NCBI GenBank assembly: GCA_947488295.1
Contig: CANKYU010000001.1
Coordinates: forward strand, 248,001 to 312,000
Direction: 5' to 3'
DNA length: 64,000 nt
From: an uncultured Anderseniella sp.
Lineage (GTDB): Bacteria > Pseudomonadota > Alphaproteobacteria > Rhizobiales > Aestuariivirgaceae
The translations under genes were made by a program, and so were the position numbers. Within the stretch, counting starts at the first letter, position 1. Each line of letters starts with the position of its first letter. Shown piece after piece: positions 1 through 8,123 of the stretch. A model generated the notes under the pieces. It was not told where the DNA came from. It did not search any database and was given only the letters and a program-made list of their open reading frames with translations.

Positions 1-152
1 TAGATCAGAGCCGTGCCAAGTCGCCTTTCCAGTTCGGATACCTGGTGACTGACAACGGACGGCGACAGCCGCATGGCCTTTGCGGCAGCCCGGAACGAGC
101 CGTGGTCGATTGTCCTGGCAAAAATCGCCATCTGGCGCAGTTGATCTATCAT
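1..152 (-). CDS. LysR-type regulator, N-terminal fragment (runs off window start)
   Basis: Reading leftwards from ATG at 152 gives about 50 residues starting MIDQLRQMAIFARTIDHGSF and continuing with RAAAKAMRLSPSVVSHQVSE. This is the classic LysR winged helix-turn-helix: a helix with xxFxxxxxxGSFxxAA, then SxPSVVSxQVxxLE. The rest of the protein, including the effector-binding domain, lies outside the window. The gene is divergent from the small exported protein gene at 283, with about 130 bp between them holding both promoters, so it may control that gene (inference only). The family assignment is firm; the regulated pathway is unknown. Confidence 0.85.
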   Translation of the reverse strand, partial: MIDQLRQMAIFARTIDHGSFRAAAKAMRLSPSVVSHQVSELERRLGTALI

Positions 153-282
153 GCAAAAATTCCAAACAGTGTATTTTTATTATTCCACCTTATCACCTAA
201 TTCACAATCGTCCATCCTTAGGAGAAAGGAAGCTGTATCAGAGAGGTTCTGGTGAGCAGTTCCGGTAAACCAGGAGAATACG

Positions 283-762
283 ATGATGAAATTCAGGACA
301 ATAATTGCTGCTCTTGCACTGTTGATCATGCCCATGACAAACGCCGCGCTGGCTGATGACAAGGCACTGGTTCAGACGTTTTACGATTATCTAAGCAATC
401 CGGCGTCCGATGCACATGCTGATGCGTTCAAGTCGGCAGCCACTTCAGATTGGGAAAGTATCGGTGACTATTCCGGCAAGGTCAAAACCCGTGATGCGTT
501 CATTGGCCAGGTCGGCGGTTTCGGCAAGCTTATCCCGGACCTGAACTGGGCCGTGGAAGAAATGATCCAGGAAGGTGACCGGGTTGTGGTGCGGAGCCGG
601 GCTACCGGAACGCCTGCCGGTCCGCTGTTCGGTGTGGACGGCGAGGGCAGGAGTTTTGATATCCTGACCATCGATATTCACACAATCGCAGACGGCAAGA
701 TCGTGCGGACATATCATGTTGAGGACTGGGCCGGGGCCTTGCGCCAACTGGGCGCCAGATAA
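283..762 (+). CDS. Exported SnoaL/NTF2-fold protein (ester cyclase-like)
   Basis: The 159-residue protein opens with a signal peptide (positively charged MMKFR, a hydrophobic core, likely cleavage after ALA around residue 24), so the mature part should be periplasmic. The remainder has the SnoaL-like polyketide-cyclase/NTF2 pattern: an initial helix with LVQTFYDYL, then F..Q..F....PDLNW, a strand with GDRVVVRSRATGT, and a closing DGKIVRTYHVEDW. Such folds are used both as small isomerases and as binding domains, so no reaction can be named. AGGAG at 272-276 lies six bases before the ATG at 283. A hairpin follows the stop (774-799), and the cupin gene at 822 is probably co-transcribed. Confidence 0.75.
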   Translation: MMKFRTIIAALALLIMPMTNAALADDKALVQTFYDYLSNPASDAHADAFKSAATSDWESIGDYSGKVKTRDAFIGQVGGFGKLIPDLNWAVEEMIQEGDRVVVRSRATGTPAGPLFGVDGEGRSFDILTIDIHTIADGKIVRTYHVEDWAGALRQLGAR

Positions 763-773
763 GCCTGACAAAC

Positions 774-799
774 CGGCCGGGCGTATATGCGTCCGGCCG
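774..799 (+). other. Intercistronic GC-rich hairpin
   Basis: CGGCCGG-type arms at about 773-780 and 793-799 can pair around a short AT-containing loop. It lies between the exported SnoaL-like gene and the cupin gene and has no T-run, so it looks like an RNA stability or processing hairpin rather than a terminator. Confidence 0.45.
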
Positions 800-821
800 C
801 TGTTTGCAGAAGGGGATATGC

Positions 822-1307
822 ATGATGACGAAACGGTACTCTTTTCTGGGTCCGATGGGCGGAACCGACTATGAGTGGTCGGCTGACCATACTTACGTGA
901 AAGTGTCAGCGCACGACAGCGATGGTCACTTCACCTTGATGGAAGACAATCTGAAATCCACGTTCGCTCTGGGTCTGCATCGCCATGACCATCATGCAGA
1001 GACTTTCTACATACTGGAAGGCAGTCTGGATTTTCACGTTGACGGGGACTGGATCACGGCTCAGCCGGGAAGCTGTCTTCACATCCCGCCCGGCGTCCCG
1101 CACGCCTGTGTTGTGAACGAGGCAAGTGTTTCGGCGCGAATGCTGATGATCTTCCAGCCGGCAGGTTTTGATCTGTATCTGGCGGAACTTGGCAAGATGA
1201 GCGGTCAGGACCTTGATGATCCCCTGAAAATGGAAAAACTGGCCCGGAAATACGACATTATCAGTCTTGGTGATGTTCCCCAACGCACCGGGCTGATCGA
1301 TAAATAG
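822..1307 (+). CDS. Cupin-domain protein
   Basis: This 161-residue single-domain cupin carries both conserved motifs. Motif 1 reads GLHRHDHHAETFYILEG with metal-binding His residues and Glu, and motif 2 reads PGSCLHIPPGVPHAC with the final His. Proteins of this shape are often metal-dependent isomerases, dioxygenases or sugar/acid-binding enzymes, and the substrate cannot be read from sequence. The strong AGAAGGGG at 808-815 favours ATG 822 over an upstream in-frame TTG at 804. It follows the SnoaL-like gene in the same direction and the neighbouring catabolic genes suggest a role in the same small-molecule pathway. Confidence 0.8.
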   Translation: MMTKRYSFLGPMGGTDYEWSADHTYVKVSAHDSDGHFTLMEDNLKSTFALGLHRHDHHAETFYILEGSLDFHVDGDWITAQPGSCLHIPPGVPHACVVNEASVSARMLMIFQPAGFDLYLAELGKMSGQDLDDPLKMEKLARKYDIISLGDVPQRTGLIDK

Positions 1308-1429
1308 AACCTTGCACCTGGCGGGTATCTTCGATGCAGGCAGGTTTAGAACTGCCCTTTGGCGCGCATCCCTTATCTACTGAGTGTCCCGGTTGATTTC
1401 TGCGTCGTTGGAGGTATGTGGAACTCAGA

Positions 1430-1825
1430 TCAGCTCTGTTCGGCGGGGTCTTCTATGACGCTGACATGGGCAGCGGTAATGCGCCAGCCCTGCGGTGTTC
1501 GCACCCAGGTCTGGCTTTGCCGCCCGACCTTGCCTGCTGCATTGGCGCGCGTGAACATTGTGTTGGTGACGGCAAAGTCGTCGCCAAAGGTGGTAATCCG
1601 GGGGCGAAGCTGTTGTCGCATCAGGTTTGCAGGTGACCGACCGGCCCTGAATGCCGCAATTGCGTCGTAGCCATAAAGGTTCTCGCTGGCGCCGTATCTG
1701 ATTGTATGCGGGCTGTTCCAGAACATTTCATCCAGTGTTTCCACGTCGTTTGTTATCAGGGCTTCCTCGTATCGGGCGAAGAGCTCCGACACTTCAGCCA
1801 TAACGGACGGCTTGTTGACTTCCAT
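1430..1825 (-). CDS. AtzH/HpxZ-like protein (NTF2-like)
   Basis: From ATG 1825 the product is about 131 residues beginning MEVNKPSVMAEVSELFARYE and containing ALITNDVETLDEMFW, then IRYGASENLYGYDAIAAFRA and the closing GWRITAAHVSV. This matches the AtzH-like family, which includes HpxZ of the oxalurate/allantoin pathway and AtzH of the cyanuric acid operon. Members form NTF2-like dimers and sit beside AtzE/HpxY-type amidases. The open frame extends upstream to 1966, but that leader is not family-like and would overlap the divergent regulator, so I reject it. An amidase lies about 7.5 kb away at 9361, and no AtzG-like small subunit gene was seen. Family assignment is good; role is inferred. Confidence 0.78.
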   Translation of the reverse strand: MEVNKPSVMAEVSELFARYEEALITNDVETLDEMFWNSPHTIRYGASENLYGYDAIAAFRAGRSPANLMRQQLRPRITTFGDDFAVTNTMFTRANAAGKVGRQSQTWVRTPQGWRITAAHVSVIEDPAEQS

Positions 1826-1956
1826 GTGTAATCTTTCGTATCTCGAGTCCGGGTGCTTGAGTTTGACTATCATGCAATCACGGGATGCCCGTGCGCCAGC
1901 CCGTTTGATTGTGCGCAGGCGCATATATTGGCGTTTCTTGAGAGTGAGGATTGAAA

Positions 1957-2670
1957 GTGGTTTCAATGTCAGGGCACTCAGGCAACAAGACGGGGGAAAT
2001 CGCTGAGGCTCTGCGCAATGCCATTATCGAGCAAAGCATCGTTCCCGGTACGCGCTTGCCGGAAGACCTTATCGGAAAACAGTTTGGTGTAAGCAGGACA
2101 ATCGTCAGGGCAGCGATTGCGCAACTTGCTTCAGAAGGTCTTGTGGACCAGCGGCCCAATCGCAGTGCCACGGTTATGGAGCCGAGTTGGGAGGAGGCCA
2201 ATGACACATTTGATTTGCGCATCGCTGTCGAGGCGATTGTTGTCGACCGGCTTGTCGGCGCACTGACCAGCGCGCAGGTGCAGAAACTGCGGGACCATGT
2301 TGCCAGGGAAGTGGAGGCGAGTGCTGCCGGCGATGAAACCCGGTCCATCCGCCTGGCTGGAGAGTTTCACAGTTTGCTGGCGGAATTTACCGGGAGCGAG
2401 ATACTCATTCGGTACATGCGTGAAATGACATCGCGTTGCTGTTTGATCCTGTCGTCTTTCAGCCGGCCGCATTCTTCGGACTGTGCCGTGTCGGAGCATT
2501 ACGAGCTGATCGACATGCTGGCGGCAAACGATGCAGACGCGGCGCGCGCCGCGATGACGGCGCACCTGCAGTCAGTCGTCAGTCGGGCCCTCATCAAGCC
2601 GGCGCGCAAGACAGATGGCAATATCGCCGATGTGCTGGCCAGATACGCAGTTGGCGCTGGACGGTCCTAA
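1957..2670 (+). CDS. GntR-family regulator, FadR subfamily (FCD domain)
   Basis: The N-terminal winged helix shows the GntR pattern (IAEALRNAIIEQSIVPGTRL, PEDLIGKQFGVSRTIVRAAI), followed from about residue 85 by an all-helical FCD ligand-binding domain with D..R..VE and a metal-site-type H in EFHSLLAEFTGS. ATG 1966 is also possible, but GAGGA at 1946-1950 sits about six bases from GTG 1957, so I choose GTG. The gene is divergent from the AtzH-like gene and lies near the Liv/amidohydrolase operon, making it the likely ligand-responsive repressor of that locus (inference). Its 3' end overlaps the convergent SnoaL-like gene by four bases. Confidence 0.85.
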   Translation: MVSMSGHSGNKTGEIAEALRNAIIEQSIVPGTRLPEDLIGKQFGVSRTIVRAAIAQLASEGLVDQRPNRSATVMEPSWEEANDTFDLRIAVEAIVVDRLVGALTSAQVQKLRDHVAREVEASAAGDETRSIRLAGEFHSLLAEFTGSEILIRYMREMTSRCCLILSSFSRPHSSDCAVSEHYELIDMLAANDADAARAAMTAHLQSVVSRALIKPARKTDGNIADVLARYAVGAGRS

Positions 2671-3113
2671 CCGGTCTTTGCGGCTGTGCGTTTCAGGATG
2701 CGCTCGGCGCTGTCATTCAAGACATCGATCTTGACGATTTTTCCATCTTCCACAACGAAGCGATCCACGTATCGGTTGTCGCTGAATTCCTCTCCGTCCG
2801 GCCATTGGCCGTAGAGGGTGCCGAAGGAATAGACCACAATCGCGTTCCCGGACGCAGACGCGTTCATCGCGCCCAACTTTTTTTTCACCCAGCTGTAGCG
2901 CTGCGCATTGTAGGCGGCCATCTCGCGTGGATGGCTCATGAGCTCAGCCCCGGTAAAGTGAATGACAGCATCTGCGGCAAGATGCTCGGCGGCGCCGTCC
3001 GGATCGGGCACCATGGACTTTTCAAGGAAATCGGTCACCAAGGTGACGGCTTGGGCAAGGCTGTCCTGTGAAGTCCCGAAACTGGCGCTGACCTGGCTGG
3101 CATCGTGATGCAT
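2667..3113 (-). CDS. SnoaL/NTF2-fold protein, cytosolic
   Basis: This 148-residue protein has no signal peptide. It has the NTF2-like architecture: a helical start (LAQAVTLVTDFLEKSM), HLAADAVIHFTG, then NRYVDRFVVEDGKIVKIDVL, the typical beta-strand ending with a gly-lys turn. It resembles SnoaL-like ketosteroid-isomerase relatives, but I cannot assign a substrate. It diverges from the Liv-type operon, sharing a 247-bp AT-rich intergenic region with possible GntR operators, so it may belong to the same regulon. Confidence 0.68.
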   Translation of the reverse strand: MHHDASQVSASFGTSQDSLAQAVTLVTDFLEKSMVPDPDGAAEHLAADAVIHFTGAELMSHPREMAAYNAQRYSWVKKKLGAMNASASGNAIVVYSFGTLYGQWPDGEEFSDNRYVDRFVVEDGKIVKIDVLNDSAERILKRTAAKTG

Positions 3114-3360
3114 GGATTGTCTCCTGACTGTGTCGGGCAGCAGTGTATGAATTGAGGAAAAACAGGCAACAGAAAACTGTATACAATATTAGAAAATCTG
3201 GGATACAATTTGCGCATATTTTTTGCACACTTTTAAAAATTGCATATTTTTTAATCTGAATAGAATCCCAAAAGTTTAAAATTCAAACAAAATCAATACC
3301 TTAAACTTTGGCACAGGCATTGCTCTACAGAAACACGTTAAACCTAACAGGAGCTGTCTG
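3114..3360. promoter_or_regulatory. AT-rich divergent promoter region with possible GntR operator
   Basis: The 247-bp intergenic region between the SnoaL-like gene and the binding-protein gene is clearly AT-rich. It contains a perfect 8-bp palindrome TGTATACA at 3178-3185, and ATACAAT occurs twice, at 3181-3187 and 3203-3209, a 22-bp (two helical turns) repeat. FadR-type GntR proteins often bind TNGT..ACNA-type palindromes, so these are candidate sites for the regulator at 1957. The assignment is inference. Confidence 0.4.
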
Positions 3361-4551
3361 ATGAGTGTGTTCAAAACCGCATTGAAAATTACACGCCGTA
3401 CATTGCTGGCAACGGGTACGGCAAGTTTCATCGCCCTGGGTGCGTTGCCCGCGCAAGCGGCCGACACGATCAAGATCGGCCTGATCGCCAGTCTGTCAGG
3501 ACCGTCAGCCAAGTCCGGCGAGGCCATTACCCGCGGGCTCACAATCGCGATTGATGAAATCAATGCCGATGGCGGAATACTTGGCAAGCAGGTAGAACTC
3601 CTGAGCCGCGATGATGAGAACAATCCGGGCAAGGGTCTTGTGGCCGCGCGCGAGCTGATACAGCGTGAAAAAGTGGCCGTACTTTTTGGTGGTCTCCAGA
3701 CACCCGTCTCACTGGCAATTGTTCCATTCGTCAATCAGATCGAGGTGCCTTTCATGGGTCCCTGGGCAGCCGGTACGCCGATCACCAAGAACGGTGCAGA
3801 AAAGAACTATGTGTTTCGTGTGTCAGCCGTTGACGAACTGGTTGATATTGCACTCGTGGAGCGTGCAGTCAGCGTACACGGCTCTAAAAAGCCCGGCATG
3901 ATTCTCATCAACAATCCATGGGGTGAATCCAATGAGAAGGGCCTGATGGCCGCACTCAAGGCGAAGGGCATGCCCAATGCGGGTGTGGAAAAGATTGAAG
4001 GTTCCGACATTGATGTCGTACCGCAATTGACCCGTCTGCAACAGGCCGGTGCGGACACCTTGTTCATGGTCGCCAATGTGGGGCCTTCCGCACAGGTGAT
4101 GAAATCCCTTGAACGGATGGGGTGGGATGTGCCGGTCGTGTCGCACTGGGGACCTGCCGGCGGCCGCTTCTCGGAACTGGGCGGGCCGCGTGCCAAGGAC
4201 GTGGAGATGATCCAGACCTTCACGTTCTCCGGCAATGAATCCGCCAAGGCAAAGACCATGATGGAAAAGCTGATGGCACGGTTCCCGGAGATCAAGTCTG
4301 AAGCCGATGTTACACCTGCCGTGGGTATCGCCAACGCCTATGATGCCATGCATCTGTCAGCTTTGGCGATCAAGAATGCGGGCAGTACAGAAGGACCAAA
4401 GGTCCGTGAAGGGTTCTATGCGATCGACAGCTATGACGGGCTGATCAAGTCATACAAGATGCCCTTCACAGCGGACAAGCACGATGCCTTGGGACCGGAA
4501 GATTATCTCTTCACTCAATTCATCGACGGCAAGATTGTGCCTATCCAGTAG
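3361..4551 (+). CDS. Liv-type ABC transporter substrate-binding protein
   Basis: This 396-residue periplasmic protein of the branched-chain amino acid/amide family (Peripla_BP_6) starts with a long exported leader containing TRRTLL and a hydrophobic stretch ending ALPAQA, which could use the Tat route. The mature start DTIKIGLIASLSGPSAKSGE and DEINADGGILGKQVELLSRD are hallmark sequences of LivJ/AmiC/UrtA-like proteins. It is the first gene of an operon with LivH, fused LivM-G-F and two hydrolases, so the ligand is likely an amide, ureide or heterocyclic nitrogen compound rather than leucine (inference). A hairpin follows the gene at 4570-4593. Confidence 0.9.
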   Translation: MSVFKTALKITRRTLLATGTASFIALGALPAQAADTIKIGLIASLSGPSAKSGEAITRGLTIAIDEINADGGILGKQVELLSRDDENNPGKGLVAARELIQREKVAVLFGGLQTPVSLAIVPFVNQIEVPFMGPWAAGTPITKNGAEKNYVFRVSAVDELVDIALVERAVSVHGSKKPGMILINNPWGESNEKGLMAALKAKGMPNAGVEKIEGSDIDVVPQLTRLQQAGADTLFMVANVGPSAQVMKSLERMGWDVPVVSHWGPAGGRFSELGGPRAKDVEMIQTFTFSGNESAKAKTMMEKLMARFPEIKSEADVTPAVGIANAYDAMHLSALAIKNAGSTEGPKVREGFYAIDSYDGLIKSYKMPFTADKHDALGPEDYLFTQFIDGKIVPIQ

Positions 4552-4569
4552 GTCTGCCTGAACCGCGCT

Positions 4570-4593
4570 GGCCGGACACTGTTACGTCCGGCC
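4570..4593 (+). other. Intercistronic hairpin after binding-protein gene
   Basis: GGCCGGAC at 4570-4577 pairs perfectly with GTCCGGCC at 4586-4593 around an 8-base loop. No T-run follows and the permease gene begins 60 bases on, so this fits partial attenuation or protection of the upstream mRNA against 3' exonucleases, giving excess binding protein. Confidence 0.6.
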
Positions 4594-4653
4594 GGCAGTA
4601 TTCGATTGCAGCGGATTGCTGCGTGTTGAAACACCCGCCAGTGGAGACCGTCA

Positions 4654-5526
4654 ATGCTGATCACATCGGCGATAATAACAGGCCTCGGTCTTGGCGCCAT
4701 GTATGGCCTTTTGGCGCTGGGGTTTCATATTACCTACGCGGTCTCCAACACGGTGAACTTCTCACAGGGCAGTTCAATGATGCTGGGGGCCGTATTGGGC
4801 TACACCTTCGGCGTCACGCTGGGCTGGCCAATGCCGTTGGCAATAGTTGCCGCGCTGTCGCTGTGTGGCGTGTTTGGACTGGCTGTGGAACGATTTCTGG
4901 TCCGGCCGTTCGCAGACCGCGGCTCAAACGGCTGGCTGATGGCAACAGTCGCCGGAGGTATCGTTCTCGACAATGTCGTGCTCTTCACCTTCGGCAAGGA
5001 GCCGCGCAGTCTGCCCTCGCCATGGGCAAGTGATGCGATTTCGGTGTTTGGTGTCGGTGCCTATCCGTTGCAGCTGGTTATTCCGGTTGTGGGTATTGTG
5101 GCCGCTGCAGCGCTGAGTTTCCTGCTTCGAAATACATCATATGGAAAAGGTATGCTGGCAGTGGTCCAGCAGCCCGAGGCAGCAAAGCTGATGGGCATAG
5201 ACACCCGCATGGTTATTGCCGGTGCATTTGCCGTTTCAACAATCCTGGCAGGTGTGGCCGGCCTGTTGATCGCTCCCCTGTTCAACGTATCTGCAAATAT
5301 GGGCCTGGTGTTCGGCATCAAGGCGTTTGCAACGGCGATACTTGGCGGCATCGGCAGCGCCTGGGGCGTGGTTGTGGCGGGGCTGCTGTACGGACTGGTC
5401 GAGGCACTGACGACAGCATTTCTCGGGTCATCGTACACCCAGATTATCTCATTCAGCCTCATCATTCTTGCTCTGTTGTTCATGCCCAACGGCCTGCTGG
5501 GCAGCGCAGCCATCAAGAAAGTCTGA
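4654..5526 (+). CDS. LivH-type ABC transporter permease
   Basis: This 290-residue integral membrane protein has about eight hydrophobic segments. It begins MLITSAIITGLGLGAMYGLL, the standard LivH opening, with GFHITYAVSNTVNFSQGSS and, later, the cytoplasmic coupling loop MGIDTRMVIAGAFAVSTILA and KAFATAILGGIGSAWG. It would form one half of the inner-membrane channel together with the LivM part of the following fusion protein. It lies between the binding protein and the fusion, four bases upstream of the latter's start. Confidence 0.92.
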   Translation: MLITSAIITGLGLGAMYGLLALGFHITYAVSNTVNFSQGSSMMLGAVLGYTFGVTLGWPMPLAIVAALSLCGVFGLAVERFLVRPFADRGSNGWLMATVAGGIVLDNVVLFTFGKEPRSLPSPWASDAISVFGVGAYPLQLVIPVVGIVAAAALSFLLRNTSYGKGMLAVVQQPEAAKLMGIDTRMVIAGAFAVSTILAGVAGLLIAPLFNVSANMGLVFGIKAFATAILGGIGSAWGVVVAGLLYGLVEALTTAFLGSSYTQIISFSLIILALLFMPNGLLGSAAIKKV

Positions 5527-5530
5527 AGCA

Positions 5531-8077
5531 ATGGCTGCAGAAACCCAAACCTCCCACAACCCTTCCAGACCGATTGTTTCCATGGCAGGACTGTTGACGG
5601 ACTGGAAAACCGGTCTCGTGAGCATTGTGGTCGCCACTGTCATTGCAGCCGCCCTGACAAGGTTTGTAGACGGCTATTTCAGTTTCATACTGGCCATGGT
5701 TGCGATGAACATAATGGTGGGTGTCGGCCTTAACATCCTGTTGGGGCTTTCAGGCCAGGTCTCCTTCGGCCATGTCGGCTTCTTCGCCATCGGGGCCTAC
5801 ACGGCCGGTATTCTCACGCTGAACGGGGTCAGTTTCTGGCTGGCGCTGGTTGCGGCAGGATGTGTTGCCGGCGCCGCAGGGCTTCTGCTTGCGATACCCG
5901 TGCTGCGGGCGACCGGGCCATACCTGGCCATGATCACCATTGCGTTTGCGTTCATTGTCGAACACGGTGCAATCGAATGGCGCGGGCTTACCGGCGGTGC
6001 GAACGGCCTGATGGGCTTTCCGTCGCCCACGTTTTTCGGCCATGTCATGAACGAGGCTGACATTGCCCTTCTTGCAATGGCGCTTGCCGGGGCAAGTCTG
6101 GTGTTTTATCTCCTGTTGGCGCGCAGTACCTGGGGGGTCGCCATGTGCGCGGTCAGGGACAGTGAGGTTGCGGCCCAGTCGGTCGGGTTGAACCCGGTCG
6201 TCATAAAGACGGTGTCATTTGCGCTTTCGGCAGTTCTGACCGGTATTGCCGGAGCGTTGTTTGCATCGCTGAACATGTTCATATCACCGGGTTCTTTTCC
6301 CTTCTTCCAATCCATCTTGTTCCTGCTGGCAGTTGTTATTGGCGGAGCAGGAACACTGTGGGGGCCGGTGGTTGGTGCCTTGCTCGTGGTCCTGCTGCCG
6401 GAGTTCCTGTCGGATTTCGCCGAGTACCGGCTGCTGCTGTTCGGCAGCCTTCTGCTGGTGGTCCTGTGGGCTGCACCAAAAGGTATTGTCGGGACAGTCT
6501 CAAGCTGGTTCCAGATGATGGTCCCTTCGGGTCAAGGCACGGTTCAGGACAGGTCGAACGTCAGGTTTGAACCTGCAATTACCGGCAAGATACCGTTGCG
6601 GGTTCGTAATCTGGGCATTGCTTTTGGCGGGGTACAAGCAGCAAAAGATGTATCTTTGACGGCGGAACCCGGCAGAGTTACCAGTATCATTGGGCCCAAC
6701 GGAGCCGGCAAAAGCACCGTCTTGAACATGATCAGCGGCTTTTACAAACCGCAATCGGGCACCGTCGACCTGTCCGGAGATCTCACGGGCAGGAGCGCCT
6801 TTCAGGTTGCCCGCGCCGGCATTGCCCGCACCTACCAGACAACCCAGCTGTTTGGTGAGATGAGTGTTCTGCAGAACCTGCTTATTGCGCGCAGGCGCGG
6901 GCGCCTGGGCATGTTGCTGGCCAGCGCAGCCTCGCCGGAAGAAGAGGCGTTTGCAGGCAATCTCCTGAACTATGTGGGGTTTCACGGCAACGTGCATCAA
7001 AAGGCAGGCGATTTGCCCCACATAGACAAACGGCTGGTTGAGGTAGCGCGGGCACTGGCAACACAACCGCAGGTCCTGTTGCTCGACGAACCGGCGGCGG
7101 GTCTGATGAGTGACGACAAGGAACGCCTTGGTACATTGTTGCGCAACATTGCAGATGCAGGCATGACCGTTGTTCTTGTTGAACATGACATGTCGCTTGT
7201 CATGGCTATTTCAGATCACATACTGGTGCTCGATGCCGGACTTCCGCTGAGCGAAGGCACCCCTGCAGTGGTGCGTCAGGATGAAAGGGTACTGGAAGCT
7301 TATCTCGGCGCGACAGAATTCAAGGGACGCCCGAGAAAGTCTGCGTGGGCAGGACAAAAGAAGGCAATTCTTTCAACTGTGCGGTTGGAGGCAGGTTATG
7401 GCGCCGCCCCGGTTCTGAAAAACGTTTCCATAGACGTGTACCCGGGCGAGATGGTCGCGGTTCTGGGAGCGAACGGAGCCGGCAAGTCGACGTTGATGCG
7501 CGCGATTAGCGGCCTGCACCGACCAGTGACCGGGTCTATCCTGCTTGACAATGAAGAGACTATCCACAAGCAGGCACCAGGCATAAGCGCCGCCGGGCTT
7601 GCGCTGGTGCCGGAAGGGCGGCAGGTTTTTCCCGAGCTTACCCTGAAAGACAATATTGAGCTTGGCGCCTGGAGCCGGCAGGAGCCAATGCAGGCTGACG
7701 AGTTCGAAAAACTGATCAGGCGGTTTCCCAGACTCCGGGACCGGATCAACAGCAAGGCGGGCGTCCTGTCCGGCGGAGAACAGCAGATGCTGGCCATTGC
7801 TAGAGGCCTGATTGCGAGTCCGAAGATACTGCTGCTGGACGAGCCGTCGCTGGGCCTTGCTCCATCGATGATTGCCGAGCTGTTTGATGTGCTGGCTGAT
7901 CTGCGTGATGAAGGCGTTACGATTTTGATTGTCGATCAAATGGCCAACCTGGCACTCGCTGTTGCTGATCGCGGCTATGTTCTGGAGAACGGCTGCATCG
8001 TCAGCAGCGGACCGTCAGCACAACTCAAAACCGATGCGTCTGTTGAAGCTGCTTATCTCGGGAGGTCGAAGAGCTGA
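5531..8077 (+). CDS. Fused LivM permease - LivG ATPase - LivF ATPase
   Basis: One uninterrupted 848-residue frame contains three normally separate subunits. Residues about 1-330 are a LivM permease (eight or more membrane segments, with LNILLGLSGQVSFGHVGFFA). Residues about 355-600 are a LivG ATPase with Walker A GPNGAGKST at 388-396 and Walker B LLLDEPAAGL. Residues about 615-848 are a LivF ATPase with Walker A GANGAGKST at 646-654, signature LSGGEQQ near 745 and LLLDEPSLGLAP. The first ATPase lacks the usual signature: LPHIDKRLVEVARAL stands where LSxGxQ is expected. LivM-LivG fusions are known; all three in one chain is less usual and fixes a 1:1:1 ratio. Start ATG 5531 leaves four bases after the livH-like stop. 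Confidence 0.93.
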   Translation: MAAETQTSHNPSRPIVSMAGLLTDWKTGLVSIVVATVIAAALTRFVDGYFSFILAMVAMNIMVGVGLNILLGLSGQVSFGHVGFFAIGAYTAGILTLNGVSFWLALVAAGCVAGAAGLLLAIPVLRATGPYLAMITIAFAFIVEHGAIEWRGLTGGANGLMGFPSPTFFGHVMNEADIALLAMALAGASLVFYLLLARSTWGVAMCAVRDSEVAAQSVGLNPVVIKTVSFALSAVLTGIAGALFASLNMFISPGSFPFFQSILFLLAVVIGGAGTLWGPVVGALLVVLLPEFLSDFAEYRLLLFGSLLLVVLWAAPKGIVGTVSSWFQMMVPSGQGTVQDRSNVRFEPAITGKIPLRVRNLGIAFGGVQAAKDVSLTAEPGRVTSIIGPNGAGKSTVLNMISGFYKPQSGTVDLSGDLTGRSAFQVARAGIARTYQTTQLFGEMSVLQNLLIARRRGRLGMLLASAASPEEEAFAGNLLNYVGFHGNVHQKAGDLPHIDKRLVEVARALATQPQVLLLDEPAAGLMSDDKERLGTLLRNIADAGMTVVLVEHDMSLVMAISDHILVLDAGLPLSEGTPAVVRQDERVLEAYLGATEFKGRPRKSAWAGQKKAILSTVRLEAGYGAAPVLKNVSIDVYPGEMVAVLGANGAGKSTLMRAISGLHRPVTGSILLDNEETIHKQAPGISAAGLALVPEGRQVFPELTLKDNIELGAWSRQEPMQADEFEKLIRRFPRLRDRINSKAGVLSGGEQQMLAIARGLIASPKILLLDEPSLGLAPSMIAELFDVLADLRDEGVTILIVDQMANLALAVADRGYVLENGCIVSSGPSAQLKTDASVEAAYLGRSKS

Positions 8078-8123
8078 TGCCGTGCCTGCCTGCCGTCTTA
8101 CCTGAACCGAAGGGAACATGCGC

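Noticed and set aside
1826..1966. Upstream extension of the AtzH-like gene to 1966
   Set aside because: The extra residues are unlike the family, and the extension would overlap the divergent regulator gene.
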